Under the pieces are notes generated by a model that was not told the DNA's origin, made no database searches, and saw only the letters and a program-made list of their open reading frames with translations. The translations under genes were made by a program, and so were the position numbers. Below, piece after piece: positions 43,846-53,118 of a stretch of 64,000 bases of DNA (positions are counted from its first letter, which is position 1; each line of letters starts with the position of its first letter). Source of the DNA: Microvirga guangxiensis. GTDB lineage: Bacteria > Pseudomonadota > Alphaproteobacteria > Rhizobiales > Beijerinckiaceae. The stretch lies in NCBI RefSeq assembly GCF_900102135.1, contig NZ_FMVJ01000013.1:62001-126000 (forward strand), read 5' to 3'.

Positions 43846-45204
43846 TCATGTCGGGTTCGGTAGCCGGACTTCCGCCAGAAGGCCGCCGAGCGATGAGCGC
43901 CCCAGGGTGAAGGAGCCGCCAAACGCCTCGACCAGATCGCCGACGATGGCAAGTCCCAGACCCGTGCCGGGGCGGGTCTGGTCCAACCGCCCGCCGCGGG
44001 CGAGCACGGTGTCGATCTGATCCTCCGGCACCCCAGGCCCATCGTCCTCGACCCGAAGAACGACCGTATTGCCTTCCTGTCGGCCCTTGATCCTCACCGA
44101 GCTGGTGGCCCAGCCAGCTGCGTTCTCAGCCAGATTGCCGAGGATCTCGGCCAAGTCCTGAGCATCTATCCGGACCCTAAGGCCGTCTGTGACATCAAAC
44201 TCCCAGGACAGCTTGTTCCCCTGGGGAGATCGCCGCAGCACGCCGATCACTTGTTCGACCACAGAGCGGACTGGCTGCACCGGCCCCGATCGCGCGCGAA
44301 GGCCGGTCCGGGCCCGCACCAGTTCGCGCTCGACGTGGCGGCGCATTCCGGCCGTGACAGTTTCGATCTCGTCGGCCAAGCGAGTGTTGCCGCGGGTCCT
44401 GAGTTCCTTCGCGTCAGCACTGAGAACCGTCAGCGGCGTCTTCAGGCCATGCGCCAGGTCGGCGGCCCGCGCCCGTGCTTGGGCGACGGCCTTTTCCTGT
44501 TCGTCGAGCAAATGGTCGACCTCAGCGACGAGCGGGCGAACTTCGGCCGGGAAGGCCGCTCCCAGTCGGTCTGCCTCACCGGAGCGCACCTTGGCAAGAC
44601 GGCGGCGCACGGCATCGAGCGGACGCAGGCCAACACTGACCTGGATCCACGCGGCGGCAATCAGGACGGCTGCTAGAAGAGCCAGAGACGGGAGAAGATC
44701 GGAGGCAAAAGCGAGGCCGGCGGCATGGACCTCCGCGCGGTCGATGGCCACCACGGCGCGGATCGTTCCGCCTCCGACGCTTGCCGGCAGAGAGATCCGG
44801 CGCTCTACCGCCAGCAGCGAGGCACCGCCAGGGCCGGGGATCGTATGCTGGTGGACCTCTCCGGCTGCCGGCACGTCAGGCGGCAGTGGCAGTGTGGCGT
44901 CCCAGAGCGAGCGCGACCGCAGCACGGTGTTGGTTACATCGTCGGCAATCTGCCAATAGAGCCCGCTCAAGGGTTGGAGGAATCGCGGCTCCGCCGGTGG
45001 CACGCCGACGCCGGGCGTGCCGTCCGCAGTCCGGGCGAGGCTGCTCACAAGCTGATTGAGATGCGAGCCCAGCTCGGCCGCCATGCGCCGTTCCACATGC
45101 CGCTCGAACAGTAGCAGCAGGCCGAAGCCCGCAATCGCGAGAGCAACGAGGATGGAGGCCGCCCCGGCAGCGAGAAGGCGCAGCCTGAGCGAGCCCTGCC
45201 TCAT
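43846..45204 (-). CDS. Sensor histidine kinase (PhoQ-like)
   Basis: 452 residues. First membrane helix about 10-32 (LLAAGAASILVALAIAGFGL), periplasmic sensor domain about 33-165, second helix (DLLPSLALLAAVLIAAAWIQ), HAMP-like linker and kinase core. H-box is DLAHGLKTPLTVL with the phospho-His. The N-box is NLAENAAGWA, and the G-boxes are DDGPGVPE and GTGLGLAIVGDL. Start overlaps the regulator stop by four bases. Third gene of the PepSY-regulator-kinase operon. Confidence 0.9.
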   Translation of the reverse strand: MRQGSLRLRLLAAGAASILVALAIAGFGLLLLFERHVERRMAAELGSHLNQLVSSLARTADGTPGVGVPPAEPRFLQPLSGLYWQIADDVTNTVLRSRSLWDATLPLPPDVPAAGEVHQHTIPGPGGASLLAVERRISLPASVGGGTIRAVVAIDRAEVHAAGLAFASDLLPSLALLAAVLIAAAWIQVSVGLRPLDAVRRRLAKVRSGEADRLGAAFPAEVRPLVAEVDHLLDEQEKAVAQARARAADLAHGLKTPLTVLSADAKELRTRGNTRLADEIETVTAGMRRHVERELVRARTGLRARSGPVQPVRSVVEQVIGVLRRSPQGNKLSWEFDVTDGLRVRIDAQDLAEILGNLAENAAGWATSSVRIKGRQEGNTVVLRVEDDGPGVPEDQIDTVLARGGRLDQTRPGTGLGLAIVGDLVEAFGGSFTLGRSSLGGLLAEVRLPNPT

Positions 45205-45869
45205 GTCGGCGCAGGCTCAGGCACGAGATAGCCGAAGCCGCGGCGGGTCTCGATGAGGTCGACGCCGAGCTTTCGGCGCAGGCGCCCGACGAGCACCTCC
45301 AGCGCGTTGGGGTCGCGGTCATGGTCGTGCGCGTAGAGGTGCTCCATCAGCTCCGTCGGCGGAATCACCCGCCCGGCATGGTGCATCAGATAGCTCAGGC
45401 AGCGGTATTCCAACGGCGAGAGATTGAGCGGCACGTCGTCAACCGTGACCCGCATCTTGCGGGTGTCAAGCATGACAGGACCAGACACGAGGACTGGCGC
45501 GGAGCGGCCGGCGGCACGGCGCAGGAGGGCGCGCACCCGGGCCAGCAGTTCCTCCATCGCGAACGGCTTGGCAAGGTAGTCGTCGGCGCCCGCATCGATG
45601 CCCTCGACCCGCTCAGCCCAGGCACCGCGTGCGGTTAGGATCAGCACCGGGAGGTCTCGCGCCGCCGCCCGCCACTTCCGGAGTACGCCAAGGCCGTCCA
45701 TCTTCGGTAGGCCGAGATCGAGGACGGCGAGGTCATAGTCTTCCGTGTCGCCGAGGAACCAAGCCTCTTCACCGTCGGCCACATGATCGACGGCGTAGCC
45801 CGCGTCCGTCAGGACGGCTTCCACCTTGCGGGCGATGCGGGGATCATCCTCGACGAGAAGAATGCGCAT
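45201..45869 (-). CDS. OmpR-family response regulator
   Basis: 222 residues from the ATG at 45869. Receiver domain with acidic pair in MRILLVEDDP, phospho-acceptor Asp51 in AVLDLGLPKMDG and Lys in DYLAKPFAMEELLARV. C-terminal winged helix (NLSPLEYRCLSYLMHHAGRV; DPNALEVLVGRLRRKLGVDL; RRGFGYLV). Likely binds the two CTGACA direct-repeat boxes in this locus. Overlaps the upstream PepSY gene by one base and the kinase gene by four. Confidence 0.9.
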   Translation of the reverse strand: MRILLVEDDPRIARKVEAVLTDAGYAVDHVADGEEAWFLGDTEDYDLAVLDLGLPKMDGLGVLRKWRAAARDLPVLILTARGAWAERVEGIDAGADDYLAKPFAMEELLARVRALLRRAAGRSAPVLVSGPVMLDTRKMRVTVDDVPLNLSPLEYRCLSYLMHHAGRVIPPTELMEHLYAHDHDRDPNALEVLVGRLRRKLGVDLIETRRGFGYLVPEPAPT

Positions 45870-46180
45870 CAGTGTCCCTCCCGCTTGAGGATCGCGGCCG
45901 TGGCGGCGTCGACATAGACCTCCCACAGCCGTCCGGTCAGATCGATCACCTTGAACTCGTAGATCCAGCGGTCGCGCTTGCGGTCGAACTCCACACCGAC
46001 GACCTCGCCGCCAAGGTCGGAGCGCACCCGCGTCAGGATATCGGCGAGGGCGAGCGCCTCGCCCCGCTCGACAGCACGGCGGGCAAGATCGGAGTCGCGC
46101 TCGCGATCAGCCCAGACGGCGGACGGCAGCAGGGCTGCGACGAGGCCGAGAATGATGATGGTTCGGCGGGTCGTGATCAT
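45869..46180 (-). CDS. PepSY-domain periplasmic protein
   Basis: 103 residues from the ATG at 46180. N-terminal hydrophobic signal (TIIILGLVAALLPSAVWA), then a PepSY domain (EALALADILTRVRSDLGGEV; YEFKVIDLTGRLWEVYVDAA; TAAILKREGH). First gene of the two-component operon, so it is co-produced with the regulator and kinase and may act as ligand or inhibitor of the kinase's periplasmic domain. Confidence 0.85.
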   Translation of the reverse strand: MITTRRTIIILGLVAALLPSAVWADRERDSDLARRAVERGEALALADILTRVRSDLGGEVVGVEFDRKRDRWIYEFKVIDLTGRLWEVYVDAATAAILKREGH

Positions 46181-46203
46181 GGGGCAAGGATGCCTCCGCG
46201 CAC

Positions 46204-46220
46204 CTGACAATTCGCTGACA
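46204..46220. promoter_or_regulatory. Response-regulator box CTGACA-N5-CTGACA, copy 2
   Basis: Perfect direct repeat with 11-base period between the divergent PepSY genes (starts at 46180 minus and 46312 plus). It is so close to the minus-strand start that it could mediate autorepression there and activation on the plus side. Confidence 0.6.
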
Positions 46221-46311
46221 TGGATCAACAGTCGGCCGAAAGCGCCAGGTCGCTAATGTCATTCCTATCGATCCGGACACGCCAATCGGATCAGGACAAC
46301 AGGAGACTGAC

Positions 46312-46590
46312 ATGCGCACGATCATCATGACATCGACCCTTCTCATGGCAGGGCTTGCCGTCCCGGCATTGGCCGATGGCTCCTACCGCCGCTGTACCCC
46401 CCGTGACGATGGCCGCATCGTCGCCGCAAGCGAGGTGAGCAAGGAGCTCGAAGCCTTCGGGTACCGTGTTGACCGGCTCAAGGCCGAACACGGGTGCTAC
46501 GAGGTTCGAGCGGTGAACGACAGCGGCTTCCCGATCAAGGCCGTCTACACCCAGGCCACGGGCGAACTCGTCCAAGCGCGGCTTCGCTGA
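46312..46590 (+). CDS. Small periplasmic PepSY-like protein
   Basis: 92 residues with ACAGGAGACTGAC upstream. Signal peptide (TSTLLMAGLAVPALA). The mature part resembles the protein at 42967: KELEAFGYRVDRLKAEHGCY, then EVRAVNDSGFPIKAVYTQAT, with paired cysteines. Probably a paralogue controlled by the same response regulator. Followed by the 161-residue periplasmic protein gene. Confidence 0.82.
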   Translation: MRTIIMTSTLLMAGLAVPALADGSYRRCTPRDDGRIVAASEVSKELEAFGYRVDRLKAEHGCYEVRAVNDSGFPIKAVYTQATGELVQARLR

Positions 46591-46638
46591 CCGGCAACAC
46601 AAACCAGCCCATCGAGCAACGAAACAGGAGTTCCAATC

Positions 46639-47124
46639 ATGGCTACGAAGAAAACGCTTATTGCGGCTTTGGTCGCACTCGGCCTGACAGCAGGTTTCGC
46701 CGGGACCGTTTACTCCGCCGCTCCGCATGCACACGACGGGCACGGGGCATCTGCCATGGAACTGAGGCTCAACAAGGGTCAGAAGTGGCAGACGGACGAG
46801 GCCCTGAGGACCGGGATGAGCCGGATCCGCGAAGCGCTCGATACCGCCCTGCCGCAGATCCATGCAGGCCGGTACAGCGCGACTGAGTTCTCCGCGCTTG
46901 CAGATCGGATCCAGGAGCAGGTCGACTACGTGGTGTCAAACTGCAAGCTGCCAGAGGCGGCAGACCTCCAGCTTCATGTGGCACTGACTCAGGTTCTGGA
47001 CGGCATCAACGCCATGAAGGAAGAGGGTCAGCAGGAGCAAGGCGCGGTCGCCACTGTGTTGGCCCTGAACGCTTATGGCGACCACTTCGACCACCCTGGT
47101 TGGAGGCCGCTGGGGCATCGATGA
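46639..47124 (+). CDS. Periplasmic hypothetical protein (DnrO-like)
   Basis: 161 residues, ribosome binding site CAGGAG. Signal peptide (LIAALVALGLTAGFAGTVYS), then a His-rich stretch (APHAHDGHGASAME). An all-helical domain follows (KGQKWQTDEALRTGMSRIRE; ALADRIQEQVDYVVSNCKLP; HVALTQVLDGINAMKEEG), with a final HPGW. It resembles small secreted proteins seen near metal or redox regulators. The His stretch may bind metal. Second gene of the plus-strand unit behind the regulator box. Confidence 0.75.
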   Translation: MATKKTLIAALVALGLTAGFAGTVYSAAPHAHDGHGASAMELRLNKGQKWQTDEALRTGMSRIREALDTALPQIHAGRYSATEFSALADRIQEQVDYVVSNCKLPEAADLQLHVALTQVLDGINAMKEEGQQEQGAVATVLALNAYGDHFDHPGWRPLGHR

Positions 47125-47199
47125 TGGAGAAGAGGTCGGAGTATCAATCTCCGGTAAGGCTCCTAAGCACCTATGACGAACGTCGGCTCCTGACATAGG

Positions 47200-47291
47200 G
47201 CTGAACTTAACCGTACTTCTGCACTCGTCGGGCAAGCTGACGTTCAGATGGACAAGCCTAACGGCTCAGATTGACCTTGAGCGGACTGTTT
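47200..47291. repeat. Dispersed intergenic repeat, type III, copy 2
   Basis: Aligns in its right half with 24587-24650 (CAAGCTGAC, GGCTCAG.TTGACC, GAGC.GACT). In its left half it aligns with 50665-50720 (CTGA.CTTA, TACTTC.....ACT, ACAAGC). Confidence 0.5.
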
Positions 47292-47305
47292 CTGCCGGAA
47301 CGCTG

Positions 47306-48115
47306 TCAAACCTCAATGTTAAAATGGAATAATCGCGCGACCGTGACACGAGGAAGACGCACAGCCACAATGCGTACGACGCCGGCATACAGGAGAGCCC
47401 CAGGAGAGGGCCCTACGATGTAGATCCATGGGTCCATCGAGACTCTAGCGATTAAGGCGGGTCCGAATGATCGAGCCGGGTTTGCACTGGCTCCGGAGAG
47501 GGGAGCCTCCAGCCATACCAACACCGAGAGCACAGCCGGCAAGGCCAACGGGGTGAAACTACGGGTACGTGGATGTGCCGCCATGGTGAAAACTGCCAGG
47601 ATGAGAAAAAAGGTCACTCCTGTCTCCCCTAGGGTAGCGGCCCAGATGGGAACATCAGTCCCCGGCTGCGTCGCACCAAACGCCACGCTTCGTCCCATGC
47701 GTCCCCAGCCCAGAAGAGGCCAAGCTCCGATAACGCTGCCGGCGAACTGAGCCAAGACGTAAAAGGCAGCATCACGCCACGAGAGCTTGCCCTCCAGCCA
47801 GAATGCGATCGTCACCGCAGGATTGATATGTGCGCCGCTGATGCGGCCGATCGGCGAAACAGCGATCAGCGCGCCGACCGAGCCGAACAAGCCGCCGGTT
47901 AGAAACAGGCGCCAGCCTTCGCTTGGGATCAGCCTTTCTCCCGGACTGCCTTGCCCAAACATGAGAATGACCACTGACACGCCGACCAAAACCAGAAGGG
48001 CCGTACCGATGAACTCTGCCGCGTACAGGTCAGGGTGCAGCCGCGCTGGCGGCAAGGGAAAGCCATGCAGAGGTCTGTCTCCGGCAGATGGCGAAGACGC
48101 GCATTCAGCCGGCAT
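47306..48115 (-). CDS. Aquaporin / MIP-family channel
   Basis: 269 residues, six membrane helices plus two half-helices with the paired pore motifs, SGAHINPAVTIAFW and SGASANPARSFGPAL. Residues around the second motif favour water over glycerol (no Asp after NPAR). Its start overlaps the end of the glycosidase gene by 11 bases, so the two are likely co-translated. An N-terminal extension of about 25 residues is rich in Pro and Ser. Confidence 0.87.
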   Translation of the reverse strand: MPAECASSPSAGDRPLHGFPLPPARLHPDLYAAEFIGTALLVLVGVSVVILMFGQGSPGERLIPSEGWRLFLTGGLFGSVGALIAVSPIGRISGAHINPAVTIAFWLEGKLSWRDAAFYVLAQFAGSVIGAWPLLGWGRMGRSVAFGATQPGTDVPIWAATLGETGVTFFLILAVFTMAAHPRTRSFTPLALPAVLSVLVWLEAPLSGASANPARSFGPALIARVSMDPWIYIVGPSPGALLYAGVVRIVAVRLPRVTVARLFHFNIEV

Positions 48116-49421
48116 GATCCGTCATGGTTGGCGATGCCGGAGCCGCATTCCTCAGGTTTCGGGCCGCTTCCTGCTGAGAGAGCGCATGCGCGCTTTCAAA
48201 TTGGCTCGGTCGAACGATCGGAACGGTAAGACAGACGCTTTGTGTCGGCAGAACTCTGCGCCATCTCTGAATCAGGAGTTGATAGGCTTTCCCGACTGGC
48301 CGGATGTTCCGATCCAAATCATAAAGGCCGCGGGCGTTCGCCCGGCCGTTCTCCTCCCGCAGGGCTGTATCCCAGTCGACCTGATCCGTCAGCGAGTACC
48401 AAGTGAATCCAACGATCGGAACGCCGCTGTTGCGCACTCGCATGACATTTGCCCACTCTTTCCTGAGCCAAGTCACGGCCTCGTCGCCGTTGGTGTCTTG
48501 AGCCAGATTCGTCTCCGTGTGCATGACGGGAAGACGGTAGCGCTCGTAATATTGCCGGGTGATCTCTGCATATCCGAAGATCTCGCCGGCAGACCATGTG
48601 CGCCCGTCAGAAGCGACACGGTGTTCGTTCGTCACGTAGTAATCGTTGCCCATGATGCAGTGCTGCCGCAGGCGATGTGTCATGAAGAACTGGTATTCGT
48701 CGCGTGTCATGCCATTGTCGAGGAGAAACTGATACATTTCGGAATCGACGCGGCGGCCATAATTGAGATCCAGCGACAGGAACCGACGCGCATTCATGAT
48801 CTCTGCGTTGCCGATCGCATCCGGCTCGTCGGCATGGAAATATTCAGATGACTCGCTCTGAATAAAGATCGCGTCAGGGCGGATCTTGAGAATAGCAGCC
48901 ATCGCTAGAATATTCGCCTTCACGATGTGCTTGAGCGCCATCACGAAGGCCGTGTCACTGCTCAACTGCTCGTTCCACCAGCCATAGGCGGCCGAGAAGG
49001 TAGCGCAGATGAACATCTCGTTCACAGGCGTGTAGAGCTGCACCCAGAGAAAGCGCTGTGCGAAGGCGGTCGCGTACTCTGCAAACAAAGTTGGAAAGTC
49101 CGGGTTCTGGAAGTTGCCGATCCAGTCCGGAACCCCGAAATGGCAGAGATCGACAATTGGGACGATGTCCATCGTCTTCAAAACGCCAAAGGTCTGATCC
49201 GGGAAGCTCCAATCATACAGTCCCTGGTTCAGCCAGACACGGTGGATCGGTGGGCCATAGCGCAGGTAGCGGATGTCGAGTTCCTGAAGGAGTTCAAAAT
49301 CCCTCCTCCAGTGCTTGTAATGGCCGCATTTGTCCATCTCGTCGACACGGACGGTGCCATTCTTGATCGTTGGATAGCTGTTCTCGATGCCGGTCGCGAA
49401 CATAAACCAGGGCGCTGCCAT
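48105..49421 (-). CDS. Glycoside hydrolase, family 1-like
   Basis: 438 residues with a clan A barrel. The acid-base Glu lies in QLYTPVNEMFICATFSAAYG and the nucleophile Glu in PVMHTETNLAQDT, as in family 1 enzymes though with a divergent consensus. No signal peptide, so cytoplasmic. The C-terminal 50 residues look non-conserved. It likely cleaves a beta-glycoside. Start chosen at the ATG at 49421; the aquaporin gene follows with overlap. Confidence 0.85.
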   Translation of the reverse strand: MAAPWFMFATGIENSYPTIKNGTVRVDEMDKCGHYKHWRRDFELLQELDIRYLRYGPPIHRVWLNQGLYDWSFPDQTFGVLKTMDIVPIVDLCHFGVPDWIGNFQNPDFPTLFAEYATAFAQRFLWVQLYTPVNEMFICATFSAAYGWWNEQLSSDTAFVMALKHIVKANILAMAAILKIRPDAIFIQSESSEYFHADEPDAIGNAEIMNARRFLSLDLNYGRRVDSEMYQFLLDNGMTRDEYQFFMTHRLRQHCIMGNDYYVTNEHRVASDGRTWSAGEIFGYAEITRQYYERYRLPVMHTETNLAQDTNGDEAVTWLRKEWANVMRVRNSGVPIVGFTWYSLTDQVDWDTALREENGRANARGLYDLDRNIRPVGKAYQLLIQRWRRVLPTQSVCLTVPIVRPSQFESAHALSQQEAARNLRNAAPASPTMTDHAG

Positions 49422-49567
49422 ATCAGGCCTCCAAAGGGGTCACAAGGCACCCTTGAGCAAGGCGGTCGGGTCGATTGCCCGGCCTATGCAAATCGATTGG
49501 CCTTTGAGAGAAGCATAAGGTGCCGACACACCCCGAAAAGATGCGAAGAATCCGGGCGCCCGCTTTC

Positions 49568-50353
49568 CTACGGCGTAGCTCTCATCGCGCCACGGCACTG
49601 TTCTGTGACGAAGGTGCGGATGTTGTCTGAAACTTCCTTTGCGGCCTCGAACGGGAGAAGGTGCCCGGCGCCTGCAATTTCGGTACGAGAGGCATTGGCG
49701 AGTCGGGGCATGACCTCGGTTGCGATGACGGCAGGCGCGATGACGGGGTCTTCGCTCCCGCCCATAACCAGAACCGGGCAGGCCACCCGCTCAGTCTGAG
49801 CCGTGATGGTCTCGCGACTGCCCTCGGCAAGCCACCAGTGCCAAGCCTCGGCCGAAGTCATCAGATTGTCTGCGATGCAAATATCGGTGTCCTCCGCCGG
49901 GATCAACCGCCGCGTGATCATGCGTAGGGTTTGCTCCGCCGAGGCTCGGGTACCATGATTCGCCAGCAGGCGCGCACGCTCCGTCTCGTCCATCGGCTCA
50001 GGTGAGGGTGGTGAGGGAGCCACCAAGACGACGCCGACAAGTCCCGGAGGTGGATCGGCCGCGCAGGCGAGCGCCAGCTTGCCGCCCATGGAATGGCCGA
50101 CGAGAACGTAAGTACCAAGGCGACGGCTCGCGATGTGCTGCGCGATCGTTCTACCGACCGCATCCACACTGAAGGCAGACATCGGTGGCGAGCGGCCGAA
50201 ACCGGGAAGATCGACGCACAAGCACCTGTAGGCGCGCGACAAATTCCCGGCCACATGAACCCAGGACCGTAGGGAGCCGGCGAAATAGTGCAGAAACACC
50301 AAGGCCGGCGATCCGACACCCTGGTCTTCATCATGAAGGATGAGCGCGTTCAT
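49568..50353 (-). CDS. Alpha/beta-fold hydrolase
   Basis: 261 residues from the ATG at 50353. Catalytic Ser lies in LVGHSMGGKLALA, Asp in MGGSEDPV and His in AGAGHLLPFEAA; the oxyanion region is LVFLHYFAGSLRSW. Cytoplasmic. About 150 bases upstream of the glycosidase gene and on the same strand, so it may belong to the same transcript. Substrate unknown. Confidence 0.87.
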   Translation of the reverse strand: MNALILHDEDQGVGSPALVFLHYFAGSLRSWVHVAGNLSRAYRCLCVDLPGFGRSPPMSAFSVDAVGRTIAQHIASRRLGTYVLVGHSMGGKLALACAADPPPGLVGVVLVAPSPPSPEPMDETERARLLANHGTRASAEQTLRMITRRLIPAEDTDICIADNLMTSAEAWHWWLAEGSRETITAQTERVACPVLVMGGSEDPVIAPAVIATEVMPRLANASRTEIAGAGHLLPFEAAKEVSDNIRTFVTEQCRGAMRATP

Positions 50354-51297
50354 ATTCTCGCCATCGGCCGGGTACTCCCTCATGGTTACGTGACTCGCGC
50401 TCAGAGACGCCGGGTACCGGCCCCTCCACCTGATTTATGTCGCCCAGGTGCGGCTGCGCAGTGACCCATCGCTCCTTGGCCAATGACTACTTCACGAAGG
50501 CCAAACAGATATTGACGGCGGCAATGCAATGCCATCTCCGCAATGGGCAACCTATCGGTTCGGGTGAACCCATCTTAGCAGAAGTTGTCTCTCAGGGTTA
50601 AAAGAGGCTTGAACCTATCCGAAATTGTCAGGATCTACAGCTGCTAAAGTCTGTGGGTGACATCAGGCTGACCTTAGTTATACTTCCACACTGCGTGGAC
50701 AAGCAGACCTTTCAGAGCCATCGGCGACCTTCTTGGGGTGACCCAGAGTCGCTCTTGTGCGATAGCAGTCCAGCGAGCTGGGCTAATCGGATGCTCTAAG
50801 TGGTGGCTCACCGCGTGTTCAAGGAATCCTGGCTATGCATCAACGTAAGATGAGCTCCGACGGTTTCGTCTGATGGCACGGAGCTGTCTGACGATTACGT
50901 CGACAGGATACACTGTGAATCCAGAGTGCATCAGTGGCTGGGGACCCATCGTGGGAGCGTCGATGACTGTCGCGGTTGACTCATTGATCAGGCTCGGCGT
51001 TGTGCTGGCCACTGCGATATCTGGTGCAGCCTGCGTTTTCTTCAACGCGGCTGTGTTCGCCCGGCACCGGGTCAGGGCCGCGCACTGAAGCCCTATCTGG
51101 TACCTGCTCTCAGCCTTCGCAGTTATCAGCTCCATCAAGCATGCCATCTACGGTGCCGTCGCGGCCTTCGGTTCTTGGATCTGCGCCTTCATTTCAATTC
51201 CATGGCACATGTATATCCGACGCCCGAAGGCAAAACGGAATGGGCGTGATGCCTCAGCTGCCCTCTCCAAGAGGAAACGAAGCGCCGAGGCGCGCCA
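50354..51297. other. Long gene-poor stretch with a type III repeat
   Basis: Contains repeat type III copy 3 at about 50650-50752 (ending GGGTGACCCAGAGTCG). Conflicting short frames near 50833-51147 on both strands lack ribosome binding sites. One plus-strand frame (50964 to 51088) has a hydrophobic segment (IRLGVVLATAISGAACVFF) and could be a tiny membrane peptide, but I do not call it. Confidence 0.4.
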
Positions 51298-52119
51298 TTA
51301 GCGGCGCGCGGACGGCCCTTCGGGTCCATCGATCTGCCGACCGATCAGAGCGATGGCTCTCTGGTAGACCGGAGCGGCATTCCAGGCCTGGATCGCGCTG
51401 AAGTTGGGTTCGCCAGGCTGGTAGCCTGCACCAGCACGCCAGCCATGGGCCTTAAGGAAATTGGCCGTCGAGGCGAGGGCGTCGGCAGCATTGTTGAGGT
51501 CGCCGCCAGTGCCGTAGTTCAGGATACTCTTGGGCAGGAACTGGGTCTGGCCAATCTCGCCGTGCATGGAGCCGCGCGTGCCTGCCGAGAGAATGCCACG
51601 GTCGATCAGGGTCAGGGTAGCGTAAAGCTGTTCGGTGAAGAAGGCTGACCGACGGCAATCATAAGCGAGCGTTGCCACAGCCGACAGAGTGTTCTGGTTG
51701 CCACGTTGGGTCCCGAAAGCCGTCTCCATGCCCCAGATCGCTAGAAGCGGCCCTGGCGGGACGCCATAGCGCTGCTCAAGAGAGGCAAAGAGTGCCGCCT
51801 GAGACTGCTTGAGTGCACGCCCTCGAGCGGTGATCGTCGGGCCGCCCCGCTTTGCAAGAAACTGATCAAGCGACAGACGGAAACTCCTCTGGCCTCGATC
51901 AGCCGCGATGGTCGCTGTCGCATAGGTAGCTCCCATGAGAGCTGCGACAGCCGTGGTGCTGGCGCCTCTTCCTCTTGCTTCAGTGGCAAACTGCCGCTTC
52001 CAAGCCTCAAAGCCAGTTGCCGTACTGCCGCACTGCGCTGCGTCCGCCGTGTTGGCTATTCCCATAAGTGTCGCCAAGGCTACGAACGCGATGATCTTAG
52101 ATTGCCGGCCCACCAACAT
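51298..52119 (-). CDS. Lytic murein transglycosylase (MltB/SLT_2 type)
   Basis: 273 residues with a Sec signal peptide (IIAFVALATLMGIANTADA). SLT_2 domain: catalytic Glu in LLAIWGMETAFGTQRGN, then TLAYDCRRSAFFTEQLYATL and GSMHGEIGQTQFLPKSILNY. The C-terminal region is SAIQAWNAAPVYQRAIALIG. It cuts peptidoglycan in the periplasm giving 1,6-anhydro ends. No lipobox is visible, so it is soluble. Monocistronic. Confidence 0.9.
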   Translation of the reverse strand: MLVGRQSKIIAFVALATLMGIANTADAAQCGSTATGFEAWKRQFATEARGRGASTTAVAALMGATYATATIAADRGQRSFRLSLDQFLAKRGGPTITARGRALKQSQAALFASLEQRYGVPPGPLLAIWGMETAFGTQRGNQNTLSAVATLAYDCRRSAFFTEQLYATLTLIDRGILSAGTRGSMHGEIGQTQFLPKSILNYGTGGDLNNAADALASTANFLKAHGWRAGAGYQPGEPNFSAIQAWNAAPVYQRAIALIGRQIDGPEGPSARR

Positions 52120-52269
52120 TCGTAATTCCTTTCACATCTGCTGTTTCAGACAGTCCACCAATGCCCCATTCCAGCTAAGATCAGGTGCGACGATTGGCTT
52201 TCGCGTCCGTCATATTGTGCCCTTTCCGGCAATGGGGAAGCCGTCAGCAAGGCGCAGGTGCGTTAAGAT

Positions 52270-53118
52270 CTACTCCGTGTTGATCGCTCCCAATCCGAAG
52301 CCCGCCTTGTCGTTGGTAATCCAGACCTCTCCCTCGCCAAGCATCATCCCCTTGTCCCGAACGAAGACTGTCTCGAAGGTGGATTTCGCAGCGATCTCTC
52401 GAATGCGCGGGTTCAGAACCATTTCCTTGGCCGTCATGAGCTGATCACGATTGCGAATGCTTCGTCTGATCTTTCCCGTTACCACTAGAGGGTAGTGGAT
52501 CACCCTGGCGAGAAGTTGGATGTCGTTGGATCGAAAAGCCGCCTTGACGCGTCTGAAGCTGTAGTAGGCCTCCAGGGGATCAAAGTTCAGACTGCGGAAG
52601 TTGGCCTCAATCTCAGGTGAAAGCTTTGGCCGGGAGAACCCAGCCCCTGGCGTCCTCACCGGCAGGTCCATAGACCTGCGCAACTCCCGAACGAGGAGGT
52701 TCAGAGCCCTGTGGCGGTCGGAGAGCTTCTGCACCTCGGGTGAACGACTCTGCTCTGCTCCGGTCGCAAGGGATCCTGTCATCTCTGTGGCGTTCGTCTC
52801 TGCGCCCCGTGAGGGGGTGGTGTTCTCTGATGCTTCATCGAGTTGGGTGCGCGCGATCCAGACCCGTTCCTCGACTTCAGCAAGCACCTGCTCGTGCGAC
52901 GGCTTGAAGCCAGGACCTTTCGCAAGGTCAGAAGGAAGGGCTTTCATGGCCTCCTGCGGCTTTGGACCTTTGGGCTCGCTGGTAGGGTTTCGAGGGTCAA
53001 TCTTATACGTCCTACCATATACCCGGACGAAAAACGGGTCCGCATGGACAGGAGCGGTGCAGAGGAACATCGCCAGCCATACGAGCAGTCCGAGAACCTT
53101 TGCGGTGAAGCGGGCCAT
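52270..53118 (-). CDS. Secreted hypothetical protein
   Basis: About 282 residues from the ATG at 53118, chosen because it gives a clear signal peptide (VLGLLVWLAMFLCTAPVHA). The open frame itself goes back to 53319 through sequence without coding character. Mature protein: FFVRVYGRTYKIDP near the start, a disordered Ser/Thr/Glu-rich middle, then a folded C-terminal part (LARVIHYPLVVTGKIRRSIR; MLGEGEVWITNDKAGFGLGA) reminiscent of small nuclear-transport-factor-like domains. Family not recognised. Confidence 0.6.
   Translation of the reverse strand: MARFTAKVLGLLVWLAMFLCTAPVHADPFFVRVYGRTYKIDPRNPTSEPKGPKPQEAMKALPSDLAKGPGFKPSHEQVLAEVEERVWIARTQLDEASENTTPSRGAETNATEMTGSLATGAEQSRSPEVQKLSDRHRALNLLVRELRRSMDLPVRTPGAGFSRPKLSPEIEANFRSLNFDPLEAYYSFRRVKAAFRSNDIQLLARVIHYPLVVTGKIRRSIRNRDQLMTAKEMVLNPRIREIAAKSTFETVFVRDKGMMLGEGEVWITNDKAGFGLGAINTE

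Noticed and set aside
50833..51147. Overlapping short frames on both strands, one with a hydrophobic stretch
   Set aside because: They exclude each other and lack ribosome binding sites; a tiny membrane peptide remains possible but unsupported.
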